In this document: positions 52,774 through 64,000 of the stretch, in pieces | How positions within the stretch are numbered: the first letter of the stretch is position 1 | How the letters are laid out: the number at the start of each line of letters is the position of its first letter | Assembly: GCA_023213315.1 (NCBI GenBank) | Contig: JAKCPI010012724.1 | Span: 1 to 64,000 of the forward strand | DNA length: 64,000 nucleotides | Source of the DNA: Euborellia annulipes | Taxonomy: Eukaryota > Arthropoda > Insecta > Dermaptera > Anisolabididae | Reading direction: 5' to 3' | Translations under genes and position numbers: made by a program | Notes under the pieces: model-generated | Seen by the model: the letters and a program-made list of their open reading frames with translations, nothing else | The model's database searches: none | What the model was told of the DNA's origin: nothing

Positions 52774-54981
52774 AGGCTTAAGTTGTCATTAAGATCTATT
52801 GCAGGTGTGGTCGATATTGTTTGTCTGTGGATCAAAAAAAGTCATCTTTTTAAGCGATCCTGAAGTTTCGAATTTGGAAAATGATAAATTAAAATTAACA
52901 AACTTTCTCTGCGAGACTTCTTAGGAAATATGCATTCTAAATCTATGCAGTAACTCTGGGTGATCTATTTTTTTAATATTTATAAATATTAATTATCTTT
53001 TATAAATTTTATTAAAGCTGGTTGCCAAATCTTTTATAAGATATATCAGTGGTTCCCAACCCTTGGGCCACGGACGTCTAAGGAATGATAAAAATTATAT
53101 ATATTTATAAAAAATTATATATATACACTGAACCTCAGTTTTACGGAAAAAGTGGGCCGCGCATCAAAAAAGTTTAGGTACCACTGATATATATAATTTA
53201 CTTAATAAAGAGATGATTCTTAACAAAAATGCAGTTTTCGAAAATAATTATTTTATATGAAAAAATATTACAGATATGGGATAAATTTCATAATTAATCT
53301 TTTTATGTAATTATATTCAAGTTTCCAAGCAATAGTCCTAGTATCGATCTTTGTTTCTGAATTTAATTCCAAATCATCTTGAAAACGGTTGAGTGAGAAC
53401 ACCAAAGCTTTTAATTTAAAGTTTTTAAAAAATGTAACAGAAATTCGAAATATGCTCACCTTAGATGGATAATATATAAAGAACATTTTGCTAATTTGAT
53501 TATTAGCTTACTACTATAACTAAAATTAAGATTTAAATATTTTATATATTGTTTTACTCTTGTATTCTGCCCTAATAAGGCTACTCCCCAAATAGGTGTT
53601 ATTCGATGTCTCTGAGATTTTGGTTTGGTTGGGAACTTTTGGAACCATTATCAAGGAAGTAATGATAGAGGTGAATTGTTTTCGTTGTCTTTGTCTCTCC
53701 AACCAATTAGCACACCAACACTACACCCCTCAACCAACCATCTCAAAAGCAAACACAAGCTTCGTAGACAGTAACACTTCGTCTTGGGTTAGTGAGATTG
53801 AGGCCCTACCTAGACTAACCACAAACACACAACCAATTTTTCCTAAGATCCCAGAGATAAATCCAAACCTCTTACCTGACCTGAATTGGAGACTAGCAAG
53901 ACTGACCCCGAAAACAACACACCATGTTTGACTTGAGTCGGAGCAAATGCACAGTGCTGCAGAATAAGCAGTCAAAAAGTCGTACAGTATTTATATTTTT
54001 AATAAATAATTAATAACAAAATGTGGTCTATAATTAAAAATTCCCCCAATAATAATTATTCAAACCACAAAAGCTATAATAAACACACCTCCATTAATTT
54101 CTAATCTAACACTATTGACAATGCTTCCAAAAGGAAAATCAAAACGTCGAATAAATCTCAACAACTCGAAAAAATTTATATATATATATATATATAATGA
54201 TCAGGGACAAAGACATATACCGGTCCTTAGCCCTCCCGAAATCATCCTTAATAAAAAAATAACAATACAGAGAGAGAAATTGCTCTAAAAAGTGTTCTAA
54301 AATTTAAAAATAAAAAAATATTTTATATTTCTATAATATTTATTCATTTGGGAGCGAGGTAATTGAGTTCGTCCAAATAAACTCCTTCCGAAAAAAATTT
54401 GTGGCTACGGCCTTCATTATGATATTATAACAAAACTAAAGAGTTCTTATAAAGATATTATTAATGTAAGTAGATATATTTTATAATTTTAATGATAAAA
54501 GATGGTTTATAAAATTAAATATTTTCTAACGAATATGCCAATATTCTTGTCAACGGAGTAATATTCAGATGTAGCTACTATTTTTAATCATCTGTAAACA
54601 AAATGATAAGAAATTGGTGTTGTGTGATTTTTTTGTGATCTTTTTCTTTAAATGCAAAAGTATTAATATGTTTATTTTAATGTGCATACAATTCTTTTTT
54701 TTATTATGAATTTTTGTTGTTTGTACAGACCTAGTCAGCGAGGAGCTATTCCTCTTTTCTTATTATACATATAGAGATTACTTAAATAGAAGGTTGTTAT
54801 TTATTTTATTGTAAGATGTCATATAGCTAATTTTATTAGGGTTGTATAAGAAATGATAAATATTAGCATGTTTGTTATTCTAATAATTTACCATGAATTT
54901 TTGTAAACTTAGAACTACAGTAAAAAATATTGTTTAAATATTTTAATATTTTTTAAATCCAAATGCTTTCCAAGTCTTATA
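52774..54981. other. Intergenic, including a diverged repeat with a matching copy in the kinase intron
   Basis: The segment 53590-53960 (with CACAAGCTTCGTAGACAGTA and GAGGCCC) resembles 60880-61130 (CACAAGCTTCAGAGACATCC, TTAGGCCC). The 111-codon + strand ORF there is likely a by-product. An AT dinucleotide run lies at 54177-54196. No other gene is seen. Confidence 0.45.
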
Positions 54982-55528
54982 GTCCAGGATCCCAGGCCCA
55001 TTTTTACAAGTTATTACTATCAAGCTAATTTTCCGTGAGTAGCTTTATTTTGATGAGACGACTAACTTTTTCTCTTACAACAATTTTTGATTGTGGTAGC
55101 TAACGGGAGTAGCAGGGATATAATATTTCAATTTGACGATTCTCAAAAATGTATTATTATTTATGGGTTTTTTTATTAAATCTTAAGAAAATTATTAATA
55201 TTATTGAAAATGTACATGTTCGAAGTGGGGAACTCTTTGATCAAACCATATATTTTGTAGGACAAATATTTTTTTTTTTTCAAAAATGTTAATAATTTTC
55301 TTAAGATTTAATGAAAAAACCCATAAATAATAATACATTTTTGAGAATCGTCAAATTGAAATATATCCCTGCTACTCCTGTTACCACAATCAATTGTTGT
55401 AAGAGGAAAAATTGGTCGTCTCATCAAAATTTTGATAAGACGACCAATTTAAGCTTCATTAATGAAGCTACTCACGGAAAATTAGCTTGATAGTAATAAC
55501 TTGTAAAAATGGGCCTGGGATCCTGAAC
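54982..55528. mobile_element. Foldback MITE flanked by TA, 547 bp
   Basis: The two halves are inverted copies over about 225 bp, starting GTCCAGGATCCCAGGCCC and running through TGATAGTAATAACTTG (complement) to TAATAATTTTCTTAAGA. TA lies at both outer ends, which suggests Tc1/mariner-type mobilisation. There is a loop of about 80 bp and a local duplication on the right arm near 55405-55450. Confidence 0.8.
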
Positions 55529-56691
55529 TATTAAATTTTAAATAAAATGAAAACCAAAACCTGAGTTAAATGAAGATACCTGTATCCTTAGAACGCTTTA
55601 CATGGAAGGGAATATTTAAAATAAAAAATTATTTTTTAAATGTTTTGATTATTATCATCATATGAATTGCATTAATGTTAATATAAAAATAGTGTAAAAT
55701 TAACATTTATTAAGGAAATTTATTATTTTTTTTTTATACAATATATAAACAAAAAAAAACAGTCTGATTAATGGGATTGTACTTTAAATACTTATTCTTA
55801 TAATATTTTTTTTATATTTTTTATTTCAATTAATTCTATTATAAAAAACGATTTATTTACATAATAAATAAATGATAAGAAAATAATATTACATATTGGT
55901 ATCATTGTCTTTTTTGGGGACACGTGGCCTCTTATTTTAATATATATACATATTACTTAAATATAATTAATATCTCAAGACATTTATTTTTTCACAATTT
56001 AAAATTATCCTTATTATAAAATATATATGTTACTCTCTTAACAAGGAAAAGTATCGTAAGATTTAAAGTGCCATCGTGATTTTCTTTCTATATTAAATAT
56101 TAATATGCTTTATTTTATATGAAGGCACGATAGGTTCTATTATGGTTTCATTGTTTGGAAAAGAAATCGATAAGTATATATCCGAACAAGAGTATTTTTT
56201 TATTATCCCTATTATTACATATATATCGCCTACTGAGAATCATAGTTACGAAAGTCCGAAAATTCAATTTTTGAATTAGGTCTACCAAATGTTAAAACTT
56301 CTTTTCTTTTGAGTGCCAAAATGGCGAAAATATATTACCATTCTTTGCTATTGATTCTGGCCTATTCATTTGTTGCTCGGCTATTTAAATCTCTGTGTTT
56401 ATAAAACTTACAAAAGCCTTTTCTCGAATTGTTGAATTTCGGACTTTCGCCACTAAGATTCTCAGCAGGCGATATTATACAGTATATATAAGGATAAATA
56501 AATCTTTAAATATATATATGAAAAGAGATGGAAGAAAAGACAAGAAAATATTAATGTTAAATGTTAACAAAATAGTTTTTTGTGTTCCATGTAAACTATC
56601 GAAATTGTATTTAGGAGGAATTGTCAGTGAATCTTCTATCCCTTATAATAAAGACCTTATCCTTTCTAAAAAATTTTGCTCTATTTATTTC
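55529..56691. other. Intergenic with an inverted repeat at 56225-56480
   Basis: ATCGCCTACTGAGAATC and the following GAAAGTCCGAAAATTCAA (about 56226-56275) are inverted at about 56428-56475 (TTGAATTTCGGACTTTCG, GATTCTCAGCAGGCGAT). The arms are about 52 bp and the loop is about 150 bp, again MITE-like. The ORF starting at 56395 runs through these repeats. Confidence 0.6.
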
Positions 56692-57861
56692 CAGGGATGG
56701 GCAAGTTACTCAATTTTGAGTAACGAGATACAAAATACCATTACTTCAGATTTTTGTAACGAAATACAAGATAACAATTACTCACGGGTTTGTGTAACGA
56801 GATACAAGATACCAATTACGTATTTCAAATACATTGAAAATACCAATTACAAACAAATTTTTCCTTGATTTTAAAATACTGGGGTAATTTTGGAACTAGA
56901 GCCCTGCACGGGTACGGGTTGGCCCGTAGGCCCGTTACCCGCCCGGCCCGCGGGCTTTGGAGGCCATGAAAAAATTACGGGCGGGTAGCAAGTCTAAATA
57001 AACGGGTTCGGGCGGACGGGCATGCAAATGAAATTTTATTTAAAAATTGCTAGACATTCTTTCATTCATTCACTAAATCTCGGGCGGGTATGGGCGGGTT
57101 TGAAAAAATTCCGGGCGGGCCTAGAGAATGGTAAAAAATTACGGGCCGGATACGGGCGGGAAGTCAAAAAAAAAATACGGACACGGACCGGTCTGGGCCA
57201 AAAAAATCGGCCCGTGCAGGGCTCTATCTGGAACCCTAAATAAATTTAGTTTAGGAAAGTGGCAGCTAAACTTATATTGGAGAATACCTTTGGAAAATCG
57301 AAAACAATTAATTAATTAATTATTATTCATGACAATAAAAAAAAATTTATTTATAAAAATATGAAAAGGTTTCAAAAAACCAAGTTTTCAAAAGTTTTGT
57401 CGGATAATCTGGAACTTGATAGAGAATGAATAAACCCGCAAATGAAAACAATCTTTCAACTGGGGCAGAAGAACAAAGATTTAGTCGTTGAGAGCTGGTT
57501 GAAAGAAGAAAGCAAAAAAGTTTTTTAACGAAGAGTGAAAATTTGGCGGATTGATTGACTTCTCTTTACTGGTTTTTACTAAGATTCGGAGCAGAGAACC
57601 CACTCGACGATTACATACAGTAATATTAAATAAATTAAAACGATTTCAGCTCCCTCTGCAAGACTTTTTACACTGCGGCCAATTAAAAAAAAAAAAAGTA
57701 TTTGGTATCTCGAATTTCAGATACCAATTACTAAAAAATTGTAACGAAATACAAGATACCAATTACTTTGCCAATGCTGTAACGAGTTACAAAATACCAA
57801 TTAATATTGTATTTTGTATCTTGTATTTCAAATACATGTAACTGATTAACGCCCATTCCTG
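56692..57861. mobile_element. hAT-like non-autonomous element, 1.17 kb
   Basis: Starts CAGGGATGGGCAAGTTAC and ends GCCCATTCCTG, with the perfect 8-bp duplication TTTATTTC (56684-56691, 57862-57869). The subterminal regions hold many repeats of AACGAGATACAAGATACC and related AACGAAATACAAGATACC, which is the typical arrangement of hAT transposase-binding repeats. ORFs cross it, but none reads as a transposase. A second element sits inside. Confidence 0.9.
56897..57226. mobile_element. hAT-type MITE nested in the 1.17-kb element
   Basis: Perfect 16-bp inverted termini TAGAGCCCTGCACGGG, with flanks TTTGGAAC and TCTGGAAC (7 of 8). The interior is built from GGCGGGTACGGGC-like units and is GC-rich, unlike its surroundings. 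Confidence 0.9.
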
Positions 57862-59522
57862 TTTATTTCTAATAAAACCACGATAGCCTAATTCTTTGTT
57901 TAATATTTTAACATTTTTAATAAATTTATCAAAAACCTTTAAATAATGATGTAATAGTACAATTTATAATCAAATTCAAATAGAATTAAAAAATATTTGA
58001 AGTTTTAAAAATAATTGTAATTTTTAGGAAAAAAGTATCTTATTTGAGAAATTTGTTGCTGGGAAAGGCAAAGGAAAAAAATTTCTTAAATAGTTCTATA
58101 CTCTTTCTAAAGGCGCGTTTCCATTGGAGACAACTCGAACCGTGCGTATGACCCGCCTATAAATCTGCTCTTGCCTTCCTTCTTTATTAATCATAACATA
58201 GACTTAAGTTTTTTTTTAGTTTATGTAAATATTGAATGTCTTTCGTGATTATATACCCATAAAATATGATTTCGAAAACATATAGACCTATGTTGATCTT
58301 TTTTTGCCTTATTTTGATAATTACATTTTCAAGGGTTATTTAAAATATTTTGAGAATTTAAGTATGAATGGTTGGATTGAATCATACGGGACACGGAGTA
58401 AACGATTGACAAAGTGATAATCAAGAAAGTTTTAAAAATAATTCATCGCCTTTGGGGTCGTTCACATATTACGTAACGCGTTAGGGGGTCTGGACAAAAG
58501 GTTACTAATTGTGATATGGTGGGGATTCTCTAAGTGTGACATAACAATTCAAAGTTAAATTTATAAATAAAAAAAAAAGGTCGAATGATTTTTACAACAG
58601 AGAAAAAGGTAAAATAATATGAATTTTGTATAAGAAATTTTATTCGAGGGGGGGGGGGTAATGTGACATAATATTTGTAGGGGGGTTTGTTTGTATGAGA
58701 CTAACTTGACATGGGTGGGGGGGGGGGGGGGCTAGAAAATCGTCAAAAAAAGCTTTACGTAAAATGTGGGCGACCCTTTTAGATGCTTAAATATCTTTTC
58801 CGTGCCCCCCCCCCCCCCCCCCTTTTACAAATTGTATGTATACATGTAAAAATGAAAAGACAATAAATGTAATGTAACATTTTCTTTAAAATGACTAATC
58901 TTTCTTTATTTAACGCAACACTTATCTTTAGAAATTTTGAAAAATCATCATACTCTCAATTTTATTTGAAAAATATGACTTCACATGCAAGTCGGCACAG
59001 CGAAAATGACAAACTGGATCTAAGTACGAGGACTTATCAAGTAATTTAATGAAAAATATTTGATTGGAGGTATGCACAAAATTTTAACTACTCTGTATAT
59101 GTTCAGTTTGGCTAAAATGGCATACAAATGCCGAAGGCCAATAAATAAATAAATAAAATAAAAATATATGTTCAGTAGGTATAAATGGAGGATCATATAT
59201 AATGTATATTAGAACGCACTTCAGTGCTTAAAAATATTCATTTCCCCCGCAAGACTGGATGTTTCTTCTAATCGAAGTTATATATAATTTGCAACAAAAT
59301 TCTTAATTTGATACATTTTTTCCTAAATATAATTCAAGAAAAATATAGTATACCGTAAATAAAAAATTAAGATGAAAATTTTCTAGAGTGTCGACATCCA
59401 TTTCCTCGGCCTGATAAAAAGAGCAATAATAATTCCCTAGCCACAATCGCCGTTTAGATGTGGATCCTCGGGAGACGGAACGCGTCCGATGTAAAAGGAG
59501 CCATGTTCGGTTATTAACGTGA
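57862..59522. other. Intergenic, no gene seen
   Basis: Contains G runs at 58647-58659 and 58714-58731 and a C run at 58806-58822, set in CGTTACGTAA-type MITE-like contexts (ACGTAACGCGTTAGGG at 58469; TTTACGTAAAATGTGGGCGA at 58752). The latter two could bound another G-rich MITE. No coding exon was found. Confidence 0.45.
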
Positions 59523-62500
59523 TCAATGACTGGTTGATCGTGGCGCTGAATTACTTCCCATGATAGTCCCGGATTTTGCTTTAGCTGCTTGTCCCATAGC
59601 TACACGTTCCATCTGACGTTCCTCTTCATCACCGGGTGCTGTACCCTCCGCCACGTCAGTTGCCATAGTTGTCGCTTCTGCTTCTTCCTCATCTTCTTCT
59701 TCAATCACAGCGCTCTGGATCCACTCACGGATACGGTCTTTTTTCCCTGCTCTATCTACGTTAGTCTCGATGCCACATTCGGCCAATGTACATAAGAATT
59801 TGCCCTTCTCCTCAGCACTAGAGTGGAACGAATACATCGATGGACACAAACCATCTTCCATGTCCAATTCAATGTCAGCTCCACGTTCAGATGCAGGCCT
59901 CGCTAACCATCGATCATCTATGTACCTACAAATAAGCATTATAAAACTTAAAGAAAATATTATTGTTTATTTGTTGGTGGGTCAAACGACCCTTGGTCCC
60001 CAGCAATCAAGCCCAAGATCTCCAGCCTGTGCAGGGCATCGATGTGCTACCCTTTGCATCAGGCTAACGGACCCTTTTGGAAATGGACGACTCTTATATT
60101 AATTTTTCATTATATTATTTTACCAAATTCTAATTAAAATATTTCAAAGAGTTATGATTGCCTACCCAATCTACATTCAACTTCCAGCCTTCTAAAAAAT
60201 TTACTATTTTTAATTGTATTAATACTTACTTAGTGAGATCTCCGACGGAAGCCAATCGTTTTTCTACCCTTGGTTCTAGTAATTTTCTGAAGAGTCTTTG
60301 TGCTCGAGATGAAAGTAATTTAAAAAGTTTCGGCCTTCGAACAGGTTGCAGTAACTGAGCACTTCCATGCCAATGTTTATAACTACAATATCTGAAAATT
60401 TACAAATAGTTAACGTTACTTGAGTGAGGTATGCAATAACAACACCATTAATCCGATTTTAGTCATACAAAGATTTTTTTATTTTAAGCAAAACCCGAAG
60501 ATTAAAACACCAACCTTAATGGACACATTATTTTAATTTGCATTTATTTAGACCGGATCACATCTGATTATATTTTTTTATTTTAAATTTATTTTCCCTC
60601 TCTACTGAATTCTTTTTGCGACTTCTCTAGTTTCATCCCTTCTATGATCTACTATTCGCTCTCTGAACCAGAAGCTTAGTCAGGTAAAAGTAAAAAGGGG
60701 TCTCGTAAGTATTATTTATATTAAGATAAAATTTCTAGTTAGATAGCGTTTTTTATTGAAATAAACTTGATGTTTCTTTTTCCAAGAGTGATGGAGGAAG
60801 TGATAGTGGTTTGTTTTTGCAGCCGCAGTTTTGTTGGTTCAAAAATTTTGTCGGTGAATCTCAGAATTTGCCTTTGAGATTTTCTAAAAGATTGGTTGTT
60901 AGGTTGACCTCGTGGTTATAGTGTGTCTCTGAAAGCTTCTGTTTGTCTTTGGGAATCGACATTACACCCTATGTCCAATCGCTCCCTAGATCTCAAACCC
61001 AAGCACAAGCTTCAGAGACATCCAATAACATTTCATCTTTGAGAGTTGGCTGATTTAGGCCCACTAACACACACTACCTCACAACAACCAACTTCTTCCG
61101 AAAACAAATCATCGCCACCATTACTTCCTAAATCTTCACTCTTGAAAATGGCTCTATAAGGAGAGCTGTAACTTCGAGTTAATCCCAACAACCAAGGCGG
61201 GTTAATTTTTTTACCTTGGATCATCATCAGCTGCCTTTTGCCAGGGTAAACATCCAGTTAAACAAACAAATATTACAATAGCAAATTGCCACACGTCGTG
61301 ATTAGTTTCGGCTCGATAAAGAAGGTCAAGAGGTGTTTGTAGGACTTCAGGTGGAGAATAGGGGAGCCATTCATTTCGCCTAAAACAAAAATCTCATATT
61401 CAGAATATACTGCAAATTTAAGTGAAAGTATGTTTGATTTAATATAAAATATGAAGAGTTTTAAATAACTATTTACCTTCGGACTAAACTACCAATACGA
61501 CGAGTCTCACCAAAATCACAGAGTTTAATTCTGGAGAAATCTGACTTGAATACGAGTACATTGTCGAGCTTAACATCTCGGTGTACAAGTTGTCGGGCAT
61601 GCAGATGCTCGAGAGCAGCCGCCAGTTGTTTTGCAACACGTTTGCCATGTAATTCGCCAATACCCAATTCGCTGACATTGGACGCCAGGTCCCCCAAAGG
61701 AGCATATTCCTGAATAAACCAGATCAAGCAAAACCAATAAATTTAGAGGAAAGTATATTAAATATATTAAATGGAATTATAATTTTGTGTTATGTTGATC
61801 ATTATTTAAATAAAATTAACTTCAACTTTCAACTTAATTTTATGCAAGAAAAAAATTATTGTAACCCATTAATCAAATATTAGGCCCATATATCCCTGAT
61901 TTAATCTAGTATTTGTTAGACCTGTGAAAAGCAGTAAAAACCAGCAGTCTCAAAAGCAACATCGTGTGTTGTAATTATATTTCGATGAGCAGCTAGGTGT
62001 AGTCCGTAATGGAATTCCCGATAGAAATCTTCAAGAGCTACGTAGGGTTTTGGAAGAGCTTTGAGCACCATTTCAGTATCAGTAGCTCTGTGTTCGGCCA
62101 GCAGAATCTTTCCAAACCAGCCTTCACCCACAATCTGTACAATATCAAACTCCTCAGCAAGATTCACCTAAAATAAAAAATGTATAGAAATATAGGTATT
62201 AATTTTTACTAATTGAAAATTAAGTAAATTATTTTATTATTAGAGGGGCTCGAGCTCCTTGGGCCCCAGAGTAGGCGCCTATGGCCAAGGACGATAGGTC
62301 AATATTTTAAGTTTTATTAGTCAATTTATCTTTATCTGCCATCCTCCTATAAACGTCAGTGTCTCCAGTCCAAATTTTAATGTTATAACAGATTGATTTA
62401 AAATCAATAATATTTTTAAGAGAATCAGGAATCATTTAATCGTAATATACAACTATAAAATTGTACCGTTGTTCATTTATTTCCTAACTCTGTTTAATAA

Positions 62501-63500
62501 ATCTATTTTATTTGATATTTGAATGAGATTTTACTTTCTCACTCTCCTCTTGGCTCTCGAAAACATGACGTCATTCTTTCGTAAATTTGTATACATAGTA
62601 ACTTAATTCAAAACGATTTGAAAAATTATGATTTAAAAATATTTTTTTTTTGACGTAAATAAATATTTGATTAAAATAAAAAAATACACTTGCATGTAAC
62701 CATTCGTCGGTTGTTTATTTATAAAGAAGTTTATGAGCTCAAGTTCGATAAAAAAAAAAAAAAAAAAAAAAAAAACAATCTTTAAAAATGGACTAAACTC
62801 TGAATTTTTTTTATTATTAACATAAATAATTTTCTTTCTGTTATTAAATAATAAATAAATATAAAAAAAATCTTGAATTTAATCTATGGCTATAAGCAAT
62901 ATAATTTTCTAATTACAATAAAATGGAATATATATATATATATATATAAAGATTGCACAGGAACCGAAATCCAAAAAATAACATTAGGCTAACAATAATT
63001 ATGACAGAAATGGAAATACCATATTTTTTTAGAATGATAAGATATAATTAGTCCAAATTTTAAAATCTTGCCTCATTTAAATATCCATTTTTATCAAATC
63101 AAAGGATAGTAAAATTTTAAGCGCAAAATAACGATAAATTTGACTATTAATATTCAATTATACTAATAAAACAAAGAACAATTAATTGGCGGAAATTTAC
63201 AATAGTATTTTAGGACAATTGACGTATGGGATTTCGTCCGGTTGGCTACCCTGAATGGAACAGGCATTCTTGACGACGAGAGAAATGAGACAAATTATCT
63301 CGAAATTTCCACCTTGCCTCTTAATTTGTATGAAAAGTGAAAGCAATAAGGAACTTGATAAAGGTACGTACTTTCTCGAGCTCAAACTCGCGAATGCGAT
63401 GAATGGAGCCTCCCAGCGTCCTTTTCGCCATGGACCCCATCAAAAACGTAACCCTGTCGCATTCTCTGCCTCGCGACTGAGGTACTTGGGCCTCGGCCAT
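59523..63500 (-). CDS. SBK-like serine/threonine protein kinase (meng-po/SBK1 family), 445 aa
   Basis: Six exons: 63372-63500, 61922-62167, 61477-61709, 61215-61379, 60230-60391 and 59523-59925; together 1338 nt in one frame, all introns GT-AG. The kinase domain runs from about residue 48 to 330. It has a glycine loop GEGWFG (57-62), the ATP-binding Lys79 in MVLK, EYAPLGDL at the hinge, HRDVKLDN (168-175) with catalytic Asp170, and DFG at 190-192. An APE-like PPE (212-214), LTGCLPW and YIDDRWL complete it. All catalytic residues are present, so it should be active. The RR-x-G after DFG and the -DDRWL end are as in SBK1 and Drosophila meng-po, implicated in brain function and phosphorylating CREB in flies. 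The tail has an acidic stretch (386-395, EEEDEEEAEA). Exon 1 is GC-rich and encodes 43 basic residues before the domain. Donor GTCTAA of exon 2 is weak. Confidence 0.9.
59985..60080 (-). repeat. tRNA-like SINE-C head in the last intron of the kinase gene
   Basis: On the - strand, GGTCCGTTAGCCTGATGCAA and GGGCTTGATTGC resemble box A and box B of the unit at 36063-36140. No complete SINE is visible. Confidence 0.55.
60392..61214 (-). other. Intron of the kinase gene
   Basis: No exon can be supported. The part at 60880-61130 is a diverged repeat shared with 53590-53960. Confidence 0.4.
62168..63371 (-). other. First intron of the kinase gene
   Basis: The 1.2-kb intron separates the N-terminal exon from the exon with the glycine loop. 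It is AT-rich with an A run (62751-62775) and an AT array (62929-62948). No other exon or bounded repeat is seen. Confidence 0.5.
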
Positions 63501-64000
63501 CGTCGGAGCCGACGGCGGCGATCGTCGCCTTCATCTATTTTTGGACCTCGTTCTCAGACGACCGCCCGGCGACATCATGCACACCTCCTTCCTATTCAGA
63601 AATCGCATCCAAACAATGTATGTCCTTTTCCAAACAAAAACAAACAAAAACCCCATGAATCATCCATGCTAGTCCTTATCTTTCTCTTCAAACATATACA
63701 ACCTCAATTCTATTCTAATTACCTATTCAAATTGTATAAACTTATACTTATAATTCTATAACGGATCCATTAATGAAAATAAAATGGAAAAAGCCAAGGC
63801 ATCAAACTAATTAATATCCACGTCTAATGTTCTATTCTATTCCTTTCCAAAATTAGTCCTTTGAAAAAATATTGTAAAACATCCAGACGTCATTATGATG
63901 CCAAATCTCATTTTGACTTCTATCTATTCCTATAAAATTACTAAACGAAATAAATTCTGCAGTTAAGAAAACAAGAAATAAAATCCCAAGTAAATTTATT
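63501..64000. other. Region upstream of the kinase start codon
   Basis: GC-rich just upstream (63501-63600, with several CG dinucleotides), then AT-rich. Promoter elements were not identified. The + strand ORF at 63255-63761 covers the first exon in antisense and is not taken as a gene. Confidence 0.4.

Noticed and set aside
53596..53931. 111-codon + strand ORF
   Set aside because: It lies in a repeat with a second diverged copy in the kinase intron at 60880-61130, where the frame is not kept.
54177..54196. TATA boxes in AT microsatellites (also 62929-62948)
   Set aside because: They are simple AT arrays without a gene start next to them.
56395..56868. 157-codon + strand ORF
   Set aside because: It begins in an inverted repeat and ends in the subterminal repeats of the hAT-like element. 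No transposase motif is seen.
59589..60102. + strand ORFs of 68 and 110 codons
   Set aside because: They are antisense shadows of the last exon of the kinase gene.
63255..63761. 168-codon + strand ORF
   Set aside because: It covers kinase exon 1 in antisense, and its Arg/Ser-rich part is the complement of GC-rich DNA there. The - strand reading fits the kinase phase exactly.

Overview
The window is AT-rich eukaryotic DNA with intron-containing genes sitting in a dense field of short non-autonomous transposons. It looks like an arthropod: split genes with GT-AG introns, TATA plus TCAGT-like start regions, small secreted Kazal proteins of the vasotab kind, and an SBK/meng-po type kinase. I cannot name the species or the subphylum.

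Seven coding loci can be supported, most of them only by assembling exons across repeat-filled introns. On the + strand: a 184-aa secreted protein in five phase-consistent exons (18037-20964), two Kazal inhibitor paralogs with identical gene structure (22130-22855 and 30403-31318), and an intronless 284-aa membrane protein with a tail carrying a cysteine every third residue (51919-52773). On the - strand: a 445-aa SBK-like protein kinase in six exons (59523-63500), a 245-aa four-helix TMEM179-like membrane protein in four exons (41352-48860), and a multi-exon protein of about 267 aa with a signal peptide, a membrane segment and an apparent 1-nt indel in an A run (31659-37917). The - strand gene ending near 31.6 kb is convergent with the second Kazal gene.

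Layout: 1-18 kb has no convincing gene and is made of repeats. 18-31.4 kb is a cluster of + strand genes for secreted proteins. 31.6-49 kb holds two long - strand genes whose introns are full of SINEs, MITEs and inverted repeats, with a 92-nt G homopolymer at 47.2 kb. 49-52 kb has a SINE and a nearly perfect 1.3-kb palindrome with tRNA-like ends. 52.8-59.5 kb is intergenic, with a 1.17-kb hAT-like element that holds a second element. 59.5-63.5 kb is the kinase gene.

The repeats are unusually well preserved. At least ten hAT-type MITEs keep 8-bp target duplications and reciprocal termini. Two tRNA-headed SINE families share a central sequence motif and several copies keep 12-17 bp target duplications. 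A family called HP here (about 650-690 bp, more than a dozen copies) has a foldback at each end, lies between T runs and carries a near-consensus RFX X-box. Nested insertions allow relative dating: SINE into HP, hAT MITE into SINE, hAT MITE into HP, TTAA element into HP, and hAT MITE into an inverted repeat. All family names and protein identities come from reading alone; no database search was run.
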